This document shows positions 54,211 to 62,990 of a DNA stretch of 64,000 bases, one piece after another; positions within the stretch are counted from its first letter, which is position 1, and each line of letters starts with the position of its first letter. The DNA is from Bradyrhizobium elkanii USDA 76 (GTDB lineage: Bacteria; Pseudomonadota; Alphaproteobacteria; Rhizobiales; Xanthobacteraceae). The DNA is taken from NCBI RefSeq assembly GCF_023278185.1, contig NZ_CP066356.1:4456001-4520000 (forward strand), read 5' to 3'. The notes under the pieces were generated by a model that was not told where the DNA came from, did no database searches, and was given only the letters and a program-made list of their open reading frames with translations. A program made the position numbers and the translations under genes.

Positions 54211-55491
54211 TCAGGCGCGCAGGGCCTGGTCGAGGTCGGCGATCAGGTCTTCCTTGTCCTCGATGCCGATCGAAAGCCGCACCACCTCGGGCGCCGCGCC
54301 CGACCTCACCTTGGCGGCGTCGTCGAGCTGGCTGTGGGTGGTGGAGGCCGGATGGATCACCAGCGAGCGGGTGTCGCCGACATTGGCGAGATGCGAGAAC
54401 AGCCTCAGGTTCGACACCAGATTGACGCCGGCGTCATAGCCGCCCTTCAGGCTGAAGGTGAACACCGCCCCGGCGCCCTTCGGCGCATATTTGCGCTGCA
54501 GGGCGTTGTACCTGTCGCCGGGCAGGCCGGCATAGTTCACCGCCGACACGGCGGGGTGGGTGGAGAGGAATTCCGCCACCGCCTTGGCATTGTCGCAGTG
54601 CTTCTGCATGCGCAGCGGCAGCGTCTCGATGCCGGTCAGGATCATGAAGGCGTTGAACGGCGACAGCGCCGGGCCGAGGTCGCGCAGGCCGAGCACGCGG
54701 CAGGCGATCGCGAAGGCGAAGTTGCCGAAGGTCTCCTGGATCCGGATGCCATGATATTCCGGGCGCGGCTCGCTCAGCATCGGATATTTGTTGTCCTTCG
54801 ACCAGTCGAAGGTGCCGGCGTCGACGATGATGCCGCCGAGCGAGTTGCCGTGACCGCCGAGGAACTTGGTCAGGGAGTGCACGACGATGTCGGCGCCGTG
54901 ATCGATTGGCTTGATCAGATAGGGCGAGGCCAGCGTGTTGTCGACGATCAGCGGCACGCCGGCCTTGCGCGCAACGGCCGCGATCGCCTCGATGTCGGTG
55001 ATGCTGCCGGCCGGGTTGGCGATCGACTCGATGAAGATCGCCTTGGTGTGCGGCGTCACCGCGCGCTCGAAGCTCTCGATCTCATCGGGGTCGGCCCAGG
55101 CCACATTCCAGCCGAACGCCTTGAAGGCGTGCGTGAACTGGTTGATCGATCCGCCATAGAGCTTGCGCGCGGCGATCACCTCGTCGCCGGGCTTCATCAG
55201 CTGCTGCAGCACGACGAGCTGCGCTGCGTGACCGGAAGCGACGGCGAGCGCCGCGGTGCCGCCTTCGAGGGCTGCGACACGTTCCTCGAGCACGGCATTG
55301 GTCGGGTTGCCGATGCGGGTATAAATGTTGCCGAATGCCTGCAGGCCGAACAGCGAGGCCGCGTGGTCGGCGTCGTTGAAGACGAATGACGTGGTCTGGT
55401 AGATCGGCGTCGCCCGCGCGCCGGTGGTGGGATCAGGCTGCGCGCCGGCGTGCACGGCAAGGGTGGAAAATCCCGGAAGGCGATCGGTCAT
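54211..55491 (-). CDS. metY: O-acetylhomoserine sulfhydrylase (MetY-type)
   Basis: A 426-residue PLP enzyme of the Cys/Met metabolism family. It joins O-acetylhomoserine with sulfide (or methanethiol) to make homocysteine (or methionine). Signature: FSTLAVHAGAQPDPTTGARATPIYQTTSF, YTRIGNPTNAVLEERVAALEGG, the PLP lysine K209 (HSLTKFLGGHG) and VNLVSNLRLFSHLANVGDTRSL. The long insertion in the family middle marks MetY rather than MetB/MetZ. I saw no SAM-II riboswitch in the leader. AGGATACAAAG precedes the ATG. The CoA-binding gene 147 bp upstream is a frequent neighbour. Confidence 0.94.
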   Translation of the reverse strand: MTDRLPGFSTLAVHAGAQPDPTTGARATPIYQTTSFVFNDADHAASLFGLQAFGNIYTRIGNPTNAVLEERVAALEGGTAALAVASGHAAQLVVLQQLMKPGDEVIAARKLYGGSINQFTHAFKAFGWNVAWADPDEIESFERAVTPHTKAIFIESIANPAGSITDIEAIAAVARKAGVPLIVDNTLASPYLIKPIDHGADIVVHSLTKFLGGHGNSLGGIIVDAGTFDWSKDNKYPMLSEPRPEYHGIRIQETFGNFAFAIACRVLGLRDLGPALSPFNAFMILTGIETLPLRMQKHCDNAKAVAEFLSTHPAVSAVNYAGLPGDRYNALQRKYAPKGAGAVFTFSLKGGYDAGVNLVSNLRLFSHLANVGDTRSLVIHPASTTHSQLDDAAKVRSGAAPEVVRLSIGIEDKEDLIADLDQALRA

Positions 55492-55638
55492 TCTTTGTAT
55501 CCTGTTGTGGCCTGGTCGAAACGCGCGGCATGCTGATGGCGGCGGCGCCCGCCGTCAAGCGAGTTGGGCACACCGCCGGTTTTTGGAGGGGCATCCCGCG
55601 CTATACCGGACGATCGCAGCGATTATTCCGCCGCGATG

Positions 55639-56223
55639 TCAGGTCGTCTCGGTCTTGTTCTTTGCCGCGCGGTCGGATGCCGCGGTCTGTCCGCCGCCGA
55701 AGCTCGTGCGGTTGAGCGACAGCCGCATGCCCTGCGTCGGGATCGGCGCGCGCTTGGAGCTCAGCGTGCGCGAGTTGACGCCCATCCACGAGATCTCGGA
55801 CGACAGCCGGCCATACTCGATCTTCGGGCAGCGGTTCATCACCACCTTGAGGCCCGCGGCTTCCGCCTTCTCGGCCGCGGCGTCGTCGCGCGCGCCAAGC
55901 TGCATCCAGATCACCTTCGGCAGCGGCGACAATGTCAGCGCCTCGTCGACCACCGGCATGATGTGGCTTGAATTGCGGAAGATGTCGATCATGTCGATCG
56001 GCCGATCGATGTCCGCAAGCGAGGCGACGAACGGCTTGCCCATCAGGGTCTTGCCGACATGGCCGGGGTTGACCGGGATCATGTCGTAGCCGCGCTGCGC
56101 CAGATATTTGAATGCGAAATAGCTCGGCCGCACATTGACCGGCGATGCGCCGACCATCGCAATCGTCTTGACGTTGTTCAGGATGCTGCGGATGTAATTG
56201 TCGTCGTAGGCGTCGTGATTCAT
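55639..56223 (-). CDS. CoA-binding protein (YccU-like)
   Basis: A 194-residue protein with a CoA_binding_2 Rossmann fold: VKTIAMVGASPVNVRPSYFAFKYLAQRGYDMIPVNPGHVGKTLMGKPFVASLADI, DMIDIFRNSSHIMPVVDEAL, VIWMQLGARDDAAAEKAEAAGLKVVMNRCPKIEY. The conserved cysteine is in NRCPKIE. The basic tail (DRAAKNKTETT) is extra. E. coli YccU has no confirmed function. It lies between the crotonase gene (7 bp upstream) and metY and is likely co-transcribed with the former. Confidence 0.9.
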   Translation of the reverse strand: MNHDAYDDNYIRSILNNVKTIAMVGASPVNVRPSYFAFKYLAQRGYDMIPVNPGHVGKTLMGKPFVASLADIDRPIDMIDIFRNSSHIMPVVDEALTLSPLPKVIWMQLGARDDAAAEKAEAAGLKVVMNRCPKIEYGRLSSEISWMGVNSRTLSSKRAPIPTQGMRLSLNRTSFGGGQTAASDRAAKNKTETT

Positions 56224-56230
56224 TTCGATC

Positions 56231-57058
56231 TTACTTGTCTTGCCACTTCGGATCGCGCTTCTCGATGAAGGCGCCGATGCCTTCCTCGGCGTCGCGCGCC
56301 ATCATGTTTTCGGTCATCACCTCGGCGGCGAAGCGGTAGGCGTCGGCGAGGTTCATCTCGGCCTGACGATAGAACGCTTCCTTGCCGAGCTTGACGGTGT
56401 AGGCCGATTTCAGCGCGACCTTCTCGGCCAGCGCGATCGCGGCGTCGCGTTCGGTGCCCGCGGAGACCACGCGGTTGACGAGGCCGATGCTCTGCGCCGT
56501 TGCCGCCGAGACCGGCTCTCCGGTCAGCAGCATCTCCATCGCCTGCTTGCGCGGCACGTTGCGCGACAGCGCCACCATCGGCGTCGAGCAGAACAGGCCG
56601 ATGTCGACGCCCGGCGTCGCGAACGCCGCCGCTTCGGAGGCGACCGCGAGGTCGCAGCTTGCGACGAGCTGGCAGCCGGCCGCGGTGGCAATGCCCTGGA
56701 CGGCGGCGACCACCGGCTTCGGCAGGCGCACGATGGCCTGCATCATCGCGCTGCAGGCGTTCATGATTTGCGCGAAATAGGCGCGGCCGCGGTCGGCGTC
56801 GCTGCGGCGCGCGGTGAGCTCCTTGAGGTCGTGGCCGGCACAGAACGCCGGGCCGTTGGCGGCGAGCACGACGGCGCGGATGCGCTTGTCGCCGCCGATC
56901 TCGTCCAGCGCGACGTGCAGCTCGGCGATCAAGCCCTCGGAGAGGCTGTTGCGCGCTCCCGGCCGATTGAGCGTCAGTAGCGCGATACTGCCGATGGTCT
57001 CACGCAGCAGGATCGGCTGGTGTTGCGGCGCTTCGGCGCGGGCGGCTTGGACGGACAT
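56231..57058 (-). CDS. ECHDC3-like crotonase-fold protein (enoyl-CoA hydratase family)
   Basis: A 275-residue crotonase fold with oxyanion-hole segments FCAGHDLKEL and GIATAAGCQLVASCDLAVAS. The two catalytic glutamates of true enoyl-CoA hydratases are absent: Q130 stands in the GxxGGGxEL position and G150 in the PE position (FATPGVDIG). The FATPGVDIGLFCSTPMVALSRNVPRKQAMEMLLTGEP block is close to the ECHDC3 subfamily. A dehydratase role is thus doubtful. The start is the ATG at 57058. It is 7 bp from the CoA-binding gene and divergent from the thioesterase gene. Confidence 0.9.
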   Translation of the reverse strand: MSVQAARAEAPQHQPILLRETIGSIALLTLNRPGARNSLSEGLIAELHVALDEIGGDKRIRAVVLAANGPAFCAGHDLKELTARRSDADRGRAYFAQIMNACSAMMQAIVRLPKPVVAAVQGIATAAGCQLVASCDLAVASEAAAFATPGVDIGLFCSTPMVALSRNVPRKQAMEMLLTGEPVSAATAQSIGLVNRVVSAGTERDAAIALAEKVALKSAYTVKLGKEAFYRQAEMNLADAYRFAAEVMTENMMARDAEEGIGAFIEKRDPKWQDK

Positions 57059-57128
57059 GATGAAATTCCACTTTGGTCTCTGTGACAACTTAATGTAACA
57101 GGCAGGCTGAAGCGAGGGCAGGGACGGC

Positions 57129-57557
57129 ATGGCGACTGCGAAAATGAGCGTGGCTGACGTGGAGGAGTTCCTGCGGAGGGAATTCCCGCAGGCGTTCGTC
57201 CACGACGATGTCCGGATCGAAAGCGCCGACGGCGAGACGGCCCTGCTGCGCCAGCGCTTCAGCGAGCGCATGCTGCGGCCGGGCGGTACGGTGTCCGGGC
57301 CGACCCTGATGGGGCTGGCGGATTTCGCGATGTACGTGGTGCTGCTGTCGGCGATCGGGCCGGTCGGCCTTGCCGTGACCACCAACCTCAACATCAACTT
57401 TCTGCGCAAGGGCCAGCCGGGGCAGGACGTGCTCGCGGTGGCCAAGCTGCTCAAGCTCGGCAAGCGGCTCGCGGTGGGCGAGGTCAACCTGCTCTCCGGC
57501 TCGTCTCCCGATCCCATTGCCCATGTCACGGCGACCTATTCCATTCCAAATCAATAG
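57129..57557 (+). CDS. PaaI-family hotdog thioesterase
   Basis: A 142-residue single-hotdog protein. The diagnostic helix and loop are RMLRPGGTVSGPTLMGLADFAMYVVLLSAIG (with the catalytic D/G region), and VTTNLNINFLRKGQPGQDVLAVAKLLKLGKRLAVGEVNL follows. Such enzymes hydrolyse acyl-CoAs, often aromatic. It is divergent from the crotonase and CoA-binding genes with a 70-bp gap, consistent with a shared acyl-CoA-related role. The substrate is unknown. Confidence 0.9.
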   Translation: MATAKMSVADVEEFLRREFPQAFVHDDVRIESADGETALLRQRFSERMLRPGGTVSGPTLMGLADFAMYVVLLSAIGPVGLAVTTNLNINFLRKGQPGQDVLAVAKLLKLGKRLAVGEVNLLSGSSPDPIAHVTATYSIPNQ

Positions 57558-57710
57558 GCTTTTCTACGGTATTATTGCACCATATTTGCAAACTATTGTT
57601 TTCTCTGATGTAATTCGAGTGCGTGGGCGTTGACGCGCGCCCGGCGCTTCTCTAGAAAGCTGCCCAGTTCGGCGCATACGGCGCCGATTTCCTTTTCACG
57701 GATTTCACAC

Positions 57711-58175
57711 ATGAGCACGTTCTCGGCCAAGCCCGCCGAAGTGACGAAGAAGTGGGTCGTGATCGACGCCAAGGGTCTGGTCGTCGGTCGTCTTGCCACG
57801 CTCGTCGCGATGCGCCTGCGCGGCAAACACTTGCCCACCTACACCCCGCATGTCGATTGCGGCGACAACGTCATCATCGTCAACGCCGCGCATGTGGTGC
57901 TGACCGGTCGCAAGCGCGACCAGAAGACCTACTACAAGCACACCGGCTTCATCGGTGGCATCAAGGAGCGCACCGCGAAGCAGATCCTCGAGGGTCGCTT
58001 CCCCGAGCGCGTCGTCGAGAAGGCGATCGAGCGCATGATCCCGCGCGGTCCGCTCGGCCGCATGCAGATGGGCAATCTGCGCGTCTATCCGGGTGCCGAT
58101 CATCCGCATGAAGCGCAGAGCCCCGAGAAGGTCGATATCGCTTCCCTGAATCGCAAGAACACGAGGGCCGCATAA
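57711..58175 (+). CDS. rplM: 50S ribosomal protein L13
   Basis: A 154-residue L13, binding 23S rRNA early in 50S assembly. Conserved: [119 protein letters not shown]. The ATG at 57711 gives the standard alphaproteobacterial N-terminus [16 protein letters not shown] overlap couples it to rpsI. The leader (57558-57710) probably has the promoter; the TTTTCACGGATTTCACAC just upstream shows no strong ribosome-binding site. Confidence 0.97.
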   Translation: MSTFSAKPAEVTKKWVVIDAKGLVVGRLATLVAMRLRGKHLPTYTPHVDCGDNVIIVNAAHVVLTGRKRDQKTYYKHTGFIGGIKERTAKQILEGRFPERVVEKAIERMIPRGPLGRMQMGNLRVYPGADHPHEAQSPEKVDIASLNRKNTRAA

Positions 58176-58651
58176 TGTCCGATACGTTGCAGTCCCTCGA
58201 CCAGCTCTCGCAGGTCAAGCCGGCCGCGCCCGACGCGCCGAAATACATCAAGAAGGTCGACAAGTACAACCGCGCTTACGCCACCGGCAAGCGCAAGGAC
58301 GCGGTCGCCCGCGTCTGGGTCAAGCCGGGCTCCGGCAAGATCTCGGTCAACACCCGCGAGTTCGAAGTCTACTTCGCCCGCCCGGTGCTGCGCATGATGA
58401 TCCAGCAGCCGCTGGTCGCTGCCGCCCGTAACGGCCAGTACGACGTGATCTGCACCGTCGCCGGCGGCGGTCTTTCCGGCCAGGCCGGTGCTGTCCGCCA
58501 CGGCATCTCGAAGGCGCTGACCAACTTCGAGCCCGAGCTGCGCGGCGTCCTCAAAAAGGGCGGCTTCCTGACCCGCGACAGCCGCTCGGTCGAGCGCAAG
58601 AAGTACGGCAAGGCGAAGGCCCGCAAGTCCTTCCAGTTCTCGAAGCGCTAA
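58175..58651 (+). CDS. rpsI: 30S ribosomal protein S9
   Basis: A 158-residue S9. The alphaproteobacterial N-terminal extension ([30 protein letters not shown]) precedes the core [28 protein letters not shown]. The tail ends in the typical basic FQFSKR that reaches the P site tRNA. It shares 1 bp with the rplM stop. A strong intrinsic terminator follows. Confidence 0.97.
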   Translation: MSDTLQSLDQLSQVKPAAPDAPKYIKKVDKYNRAYATGKRKDAVARVWVKPGSGKISVNTREFEVYFARPVLRMMIQQPLVAAARNGQYDVICTVAGGGLSGQAGAVRHGISKALTNFEPELRGVLKKGGFLTRDSRSVERKKYGKAKARKSFQFSKR

Positions 58652-58698
58652 TTCGAGTTGTAAAATTCGCGGCAGTTGCCGCAGGCATCGAGTTGCAG

Positions 58699-58722
58699 AG
58701 GGCGCCGCAAGGCGCCCTTTTT
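58699..58722 (+). terminator. Rho-independent terminator of rplM-rpsI
   Basis: Stem GGGCGCC (58700-58706) / GGCGCCC (58711-58717) with a GCAA tetraloop is followed by TTTTT. It is about 50 bp after the rpsI stop. Confidence 0.93.
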
Positions 58723-58900
58723 GCTGCACCCGACCGGTCGTGCTTCGGCGCGAATTAGCGCAGTTTTTCATGAAAACTTGCGTGTGCGTGCAAACGAAAT
58801 TGGAACTCGCACCTTCTAGCTTGCGGGCTCGCAGTGGCGCTGCATCACCGTATTTATTTGCGCCTGCGAACGTTGCATCACACCGGGCTGGGGTGAGTTC

Positions 58901-60118
58901 ATGTCGTTCGATCCATCGACACTTTATTTGTTCGCCACCATGGTCGCGGGCATGCTCGGCGCCATGCTGTGGTTGTTCGGCAGGCAGGAGAACATTTCCG
59001 CACTGAAATGGTGGGGCACCGCCTATCTGCTCGGCGCGGCCTCGGTCGCGGTCTGGACGGTCGGCAGTTCGACGCTCGATCCGATGGTTCTGCTGGGCCT
59101 CAATGCGATCGGCTTCGCCGCCTGCGGCCTGGTCTGGAATGCCGCGCGCATTTTCCACGGCCGCAAGGCCAGCCTGCTGGGCCTCGTGCTCGGCCCGATC
59201 GCATGGATCGGCGCGATGACGACGGTTGAGGATCCCGCGATGCGCCTGACGATCGGCGCCGGGATCGTCGCGATCTACGCCGCGCTGACCGCCTCCGAAC
59301 TGTGGAGCGAGCGCCGCCGTGCGATGCAGCGGCGCTGGCTTGCGATCGTGATCCCGGTCGCGCACGGTTGCGTCCTGATGCTGCCGATCCTGGTCGGCGA
59401 CCTCCTGCGATTGAACGGCCAGAATTTCGTTTCCAGCTTTTGGGTTACGCTGTTCTCGATCGAGCTCGTGCTGTACGCGATCGGCACGGTGTTCGTGATC
59501 TTCATGATGGTGTCGGACCGCGCGGTGGCCGTGCACAAGACGGCTGCGTCGATCGATCCCCTGAGCGGCATGCTCAACCGCCGCGGCTTCACCGAGGCCT
59601 GCGCCCGGGTGATCGAGCGCGAGTCCGTTGCCGGCCGGCCGGTCACCGTGATGATCTTCGACATCGATCACTTCAAGTCGATCAACGACCGCTTCGGCCA
59701 TCCCGCGGGCGACGAGATCCTGAAACTGTTCTCCGCCGTGGTAGTCAACAGCCTCAGGATCAGCGATCTGTCGGGCCGGATCGGCGGCGAGGAATTCGCG
59801 GCGCTGCTGCCGTGCTCGCTGGAGGAAGGTGTGCTGGTCGCCGAGCGCGTGCGCGAAGCCTTCGAGAACAGCAACATCACCTGCGAGGAAGGCGCGGTCG
59901 ACACCACGGTCAGTATCGGCGTCGCCGGCGGCCCCGCCGGCACCGAACTCGAGGTGCTGCTGGCCTCGGCCGACACCGCGCTCTACCAAGCCAAGCGCGG
60001 CGGCCGCAACCGCGTCGAGGCGGCGGAGGAATTGCCGCTCTCGCTGGAGAACTGGCGGCGCAAGACCGCGGGCCTGCCGGCTTCGGCGCGGCAAAAGCCG
60101 GCAAGCGTCCGGGCATGA
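58901..60118 (+). CDS. Membrane diguanylate cyclase (GGDEF)
   Basis: A 405-residue protein. Six membrane helices fill the first 210 residues, and a GGDEF domain follows: DPLSGMLNRRGFTEACARV, FDIDHFKSINDRFGHPAGDEILK, and the active-site loop GRIGGEEF. The product-inhibition I-site RISD is present at the correct distance upstream of GGEEF. It should make cyclic di-GMP from two GTP in response to an unknown membrane signal. There is no EAL domain. Nearby exopolysaccharide genes are a plausible output, but the link is only inference. The last 35 residues are Ala/Lys/Arg-rich. Confidence 0.94.
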   Translation: MSFDPSTLYLFATMVAGMLGAMLWLFGRQENISALKWWGTAYLLGAASVAVWTVGSSTLDPMVLLGLNAIGFAACGLVWNAARIFHGRKASLLGLVLGPIAWIGAMTTVEDPAMRLTIGAGIVAIYAALTASELWSERRRAMQRRWLAIVIPVAHGCVLMLPILVGDLLRLNGQNFVSSFWVTLFSIELVLYAIGTVFVIFMMVSDRAVAVHKTAASIDPLSGMLNRRGFTEACARVIERESVAGRPVTVMIFDIDHFKSINDRFGHPAGDEILKLFSAVVVNSLRISDLSGRIGGEEFAALLPCSLEEGVLVAERVREAFENSNITCEEGAVDTTVSIGVAGGPAGTELEVLLASADTALYQAKRGGRNRVEAAEELPLSLENWRRKTAGLPASARQKPASVRA

Positions 60119-60162
60119 GTGTGGTAACGAGTGGTTAACCATTCGATCCCATGCTTTCGGGC

Positions 60163-60399
60163 ATGGAGTCGATCCGCCCCCGCAATCCGCAGTCAGCCCT
60201 GATGTCGCTCGAAGCGGATGCGGTTTCGGCGCGCAGCGGTTTCGCCTGCCTGTTCTCGGACTCCAATGAGTACGAGACCGCGCTGATCGCCGAACGGCGC
60301 GCCCAGGGGCGATACCAGCCGCCGAAGAGCCGCTGGCCGATGGTGATGCTGGCCGGCGTGATGCTGATGGTCGCGGGAACCGTGCTGCTGCTCTCCTGA
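60163..60399 (+). CDS. Small C-terminally anchored membrane protein, 78 residues
   Basis: From ATG 60163 (or 60151, four codons longer). The N-terminal 50 residues are polar (ESIRPRNPQSALMSLEADAVSARSGFACLFSDSNEYETALIAERRAQGRYQPP). The last 20 form one hydrophobic helix (WPMVMLAGVMLMVAGTVLLLS) at the extreme C-terminus, so it is a tail-anchored type. GTGGTTAACC lies 20 bp upstream. It is convergent with the AI-2E permease gene 6 bp away. No family is recognised. Confidence 0.65.
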   Translation: MESIRPRNPQSALMSLEADAVSARSGFACLFSDSNEYETALIAERRAQGRYQPPKSRWPMVMLAGVMLMVAGTVLLLS

Positions 60400-60405
60400 C
60401 GTGGG

Positions 60406-61539
60406 TCACGCGGCCCGCGCCGGCTCCTCCGTCTTGAAGTGATCGATCATCACCTTGGCGATCGCCATCAGCGGCAGCGCCAGCGCCAGCCCCCAGATGC
60501 CGAACACGACGCCGAGCAGGATCTGGAACGCGAACAGCGTCGCCGGCGGGATGTCGAGCGCCTGGCGCTGGATGATCGGCGTCAGCACGTAGCTTTCCAG
60601 CGCGTGGACGCCGAGGAACAGGATGAAGGCCGACAGCGCCGCGATCCATCCTGTCGCAAGGCTCGCCAGCACCACGATCAGCCCGCCGAGGATCGCGCCG
60701 ACCGTCGGGATGAAGGCGAGCAGGCCGGCCTGGATGCCGAGGATGAACGAACTCGGAATGCCGATGATGGCAAGCCCGATCCAGGTGACAAGGAACACCG
60801 CCGTCATCGTGATGATCTGCGCGATCAGCCAGCGCTCCAGCGTCTCGCCGATGCGGTCGACGATGATTGTCGCCTGCGCGCGGTACTTCGCCGGCGCGAT
60901 GAACAACAGTCCGGCGCGGTAGATGCTTGGCTGGGCCGCGAAGGCGAGCCCGAGAAACAGCACGATGAAGAAGTTGCCGACGACGCTGACGGTGCCGAGC
61001 AGCACCTTCAGCGTCTGGCTGATGATGGCGCCGCCGCTGGAGGCCAGCGCGCCGGCGCCGGGGATGCCATGGGACTGGGACGATGGGGGCGTCGTCGTTG
61101 TCGTCACGGCGGTGCCTTCGCCCTTCGCCTCGCCGGCGGCATTGGTGAAATCGAGATAGCTGGTGTCGACCCCGTGCTGTTCGAGGAAGTCCTTGACGCT
61201 GCCGAGCTGCGATTTAATCGTGTTGCTCAGCACCGTGGCCTGCTGCGCGATCGTGGTGCCGCCGAGGAACACGATGCCGGACAGCAGCCCGGCCATCGCC
61301 AGGCAGACGATCGCAAGCCGCAACGCGTGGGGCAGCTTGGTCAGCCGGCCGAGCAGGGTGGTCATGGCATTGAGGGCGACCCCGAGCAGCATGCCCGCGA
61401 ACAGCAGGAACAGGGTGGCGGCGAAATGCCAGGCGAAGGTCAGCAGGGCCGCGAACAGCACCACGCCGATCCCGCCGACGGCGATCGCCCATGCCAAGTC
61501 GTTGCGGGCCTGCAGGCGATGGTCAGCCGAGTCTGTCAC
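60406..61539 (-). CDS. AI-2E-family (PerM/YdiK-type) membrane transporter
   Basis: A 377-residue protein with about eight helices. The N-terminal WAIAVGGIGVVLFAALLTFAWHFAATLFLLFAGMLLGVAL, the periplasmic region, and the C-terminal PTVGAILGGLIVVLASLATGWIAALSAFILFLGVHALESYVLTPIIQRQALDIPPATLFAFQILLGVVFGIWGLALALPLMAIAKVMID match PF01594. The name reflects TqsA; most members have other or unknown substrates. A Thr/Ser-rich patch (TTTTTPPSSQSHG) sits in the loop after helix 3. It is monocistronic. Confidence 0.9.
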   Translation of the reverse strand: MTDSADHRLQARNDLAWAIAVGGIGVVLFAALLTFAWHFAATLFLLFAGMLLGVALNAMTTLLGRLTKLPHALRLAIVCLAMAGLLSGIVFLGGTTIAQQATVLSNTIKSQLGSVKDFLEQHGVDTSYLDFTNAAGEAKGEGTAVTTTTTPPSSQSHGIPGAGALASSGGAIISQTLKVLLGTVSVVGNFFIVLFLGLAFAAQPSIYRAGLLFIAPAKYRAQATIIVDRIGETLERWLIAQIITMTAVFLVTWIGLAIIGIPSSFILGIQAGLLAFIPTVGAILGGLIVVLASLATGWIAALSAFILFLGVHALESYVLTPIIQRQALDIPPATLFAFQILLGVVFGIWGLALALPLMAIAKVMIDHFKTEEPARAA

Positions 61540-61817
61540 GGGTGATTCCCCCTTCGCGACGGTCCGAAGCAGTCTTTGGCGAAAACCCCGCCGGGATCAA
61601 GCTGGCGGGACCGTGCCGGTTTGCCGCTGACGCGCTGCGGCGCCGGGCGCGATTGGTGGTGCCGTCCGGCCGGCTTTGGGTCCCGAGGGGTGCGAATCTG
61701 TGCAGGACTGCAAGCCCCCCTGTGCAGATATAGACAGTTGATCCGGCGGGAACTCGAAGGCATGATCGTCTCCGCAACGTCGCAAACTTAGAAGAATCAT
61801 TGCGCGAGACTTCAATA

Positions 61818-62588
61818 ATGAGACGGCCCGTGGTCGGCGTGATCGGAAACGCCCATCGCATCGAAAATCGTTTCACAGTCCAGATGGTCGGGGAGCGCAA
61901 CCTTCGCGCGGTTGCCGAGGTGTCGGGCGCGGTGCCGCTGATGTTCGCGGGCAGCCCCGAAATCACCGAGGTCGGCGCCTTGCTCGACGTGGTCGACGGG
62001 GTCGTGCTGACCGGGGCCCGCGCCAATGTTCATCCGACCCGTTTCAACACCGAACCGTGTGCCGCCCACGAGCCCTACGACATCCACCGCGACGACGTCG
62101 CGCTGGCGCTGTCGGAGGCCTGTGTCGCACGCGGCGTTCCGATCTTCGGTATCTGCCGCGGCCTGCAGGAGATGAACGTCGCCTTCGGCGGCTCGCTGCA
62201 TCCGGAGATCCGCGAGATTCCGGGCCGCATGAACCACCGGATGCCGCGGCTCGAGAACGGCGAAATCCATCCTGACCCGACCGTTGTGTTCGCCGACCGT
62301 CATGACGTCGCACTGACGCCGGGCGGCGCGTTTGCAAAAATCCTCGGCCGGGAGACCATTCGGGTCAATTCGCTGCACGGCCAGGGCATCCTCGAGCCCG
62401 GCAAGCGCGTCGTGATCGAGGGCATTGCCGAGGACGGCACCATCGAGGCGATCCGCATCGCGGATGCGCCGGGCTTTGCGCTGGGTGTGCAGTGGCACGC
62501 CGAATACGATCCGCAGCGCAATCCGATCAACCGTGCCCTGTTCGAAGCCTTCGGCGACGCGCTGCGCGAGCGGCGGCGGGCGGCGTAG
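61818..62588 (+). CDS. Gamma-glutamyl-gamma-aminobutyrate hydrolase-family protein (class I GATase fold)
   Basis: A 256-residue peptidase C26 (PuuD-like) enzyme. The nucleophile cysteine is in IFGICRGLQEMNVAFGGSLHPEI, and the catalytic histidine is in GVQWHAEYDPQ. VVDGVVLTGARANVHPTRF near residue 65 is the oxyanion side. E. coli PuuD cleaves gamma-glutamyl-GABA in putrescine use, but no puu genes are near. I use the ATG giving MRRPVVGVIGNAHR; ACTTCAATA precedes it with no strong ribosome-binding site. Confidence 0.9.
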   Translation: MRRPVVGVIGNAHRIENRFTVQMVGERNLRAVAEVSGAVPLMFAGSPEITEVGALLDVVDGVVLTGARANVHPTRFNTEPCAAHEPYDIHRDDVALALSEACVARGVPIFGICRGLQEMNVAFGGSLHPEIREIPGRMNHRMPRLENGEIHPDPTVVFADRHDVALTPGGAFAKILGRETIRVNSLHGQGILEPGKRVVIEGIAEDGTIEAIRIADAPGFALGVQWHAEYDPQRNPINRALFEAFGDALRERRRAA

Positions 62589-62651
62589 GACGGTTTCACC
62601 GCCATCGTCCCTGCGCGTTTAGCATGACGTCGGTCTCCGGAAAACGAGCTG

Positions 62652-62771
62652 TCGTCCCGGCGAAGGCCGGACCCATACTCCGCAGCGGGTGTTGTGGAGG
62701 GGACTCGTCATTGCAGCACTGCTCAACAATGACCATCGATGGTAATGGGTCCCGCCCTTCGCCGGGACGAC
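62652..62771. repeat. Palindromic repeat with GTCGTCCCGGCGAAGG ends
   Basis: The ends are inverted copies: GTCGTCCCGGCGAAGGCCGG on the left and the reverse complement of GGGTCCCGCCCTTCGCCGGG plus ACGAC on the right, with about two mismatches over 25 bp. The centre contains TTGCAGCACTGCTCAA and ATGGTAATGG. It is a MITE-like unit about 120 bp long. I associate this type with Bradyrhizobium intergenic repeats. Confidence 0.78.
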
Positions 62772-62840
62772 ATTGAGTGTGTCGCGCAGTCTGTGAGTCA
62801 CACATCCGCGTTCTCGCGACATGTTTTGTCCGAGCTTTGC

Positions 62841-62990
62841 TCTTCGTTGGGCCCTCTCTTGAGCAGAGGGCGCAGGGAAAGCCGGGTGCCGATCGCACCC
62901 ATGGGCCCCGAGCAATGGGTAGAAAGCTCGGGGGTAGGACCACAGGTGTAACCGGATACAACCCGGCTTTCCCTGCGCGATGGGTTACGG
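62841..62990 (+). ncRNA. Structured RNA-like repeat element, candidate
   Basis: Perfect 18-bp closing arms GCGCAGGGAAAGCCGGGT (62870-62887) and ACCCGGCTTTCCCTGCGC (62961-62978) enclose CCCCGAGC/GCTCGGGG (62906-62913 / 62926-62933). GGGTGC/GCACCC (62884-62889 / 62895-62900) is an alternative that overlaps the closing arm. Just 5' is GCCCTCT/AGAGGGC (62851-62857 / 62865-62871). The strand is not certain. It may be a multi-hairpin RNA or a DNA repeat. Similar sequences are, I believe, frequent in Bradyrhizobium and often called as small hypothetical ORFs. Confidence 0.5.

Noticed and set aside
55492..55638. SAM-II riboswitch before metY
   Set aside because: I looked for the conserved SAM-II pseudoknot segments in the metY leader and did not find them.
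58100..60649. An 849-codon minus-strand frame
   Set aside because: It crosses rpsI, its terminator and the diguanylate cyclase in antisense; this is not compatible with a real gene.
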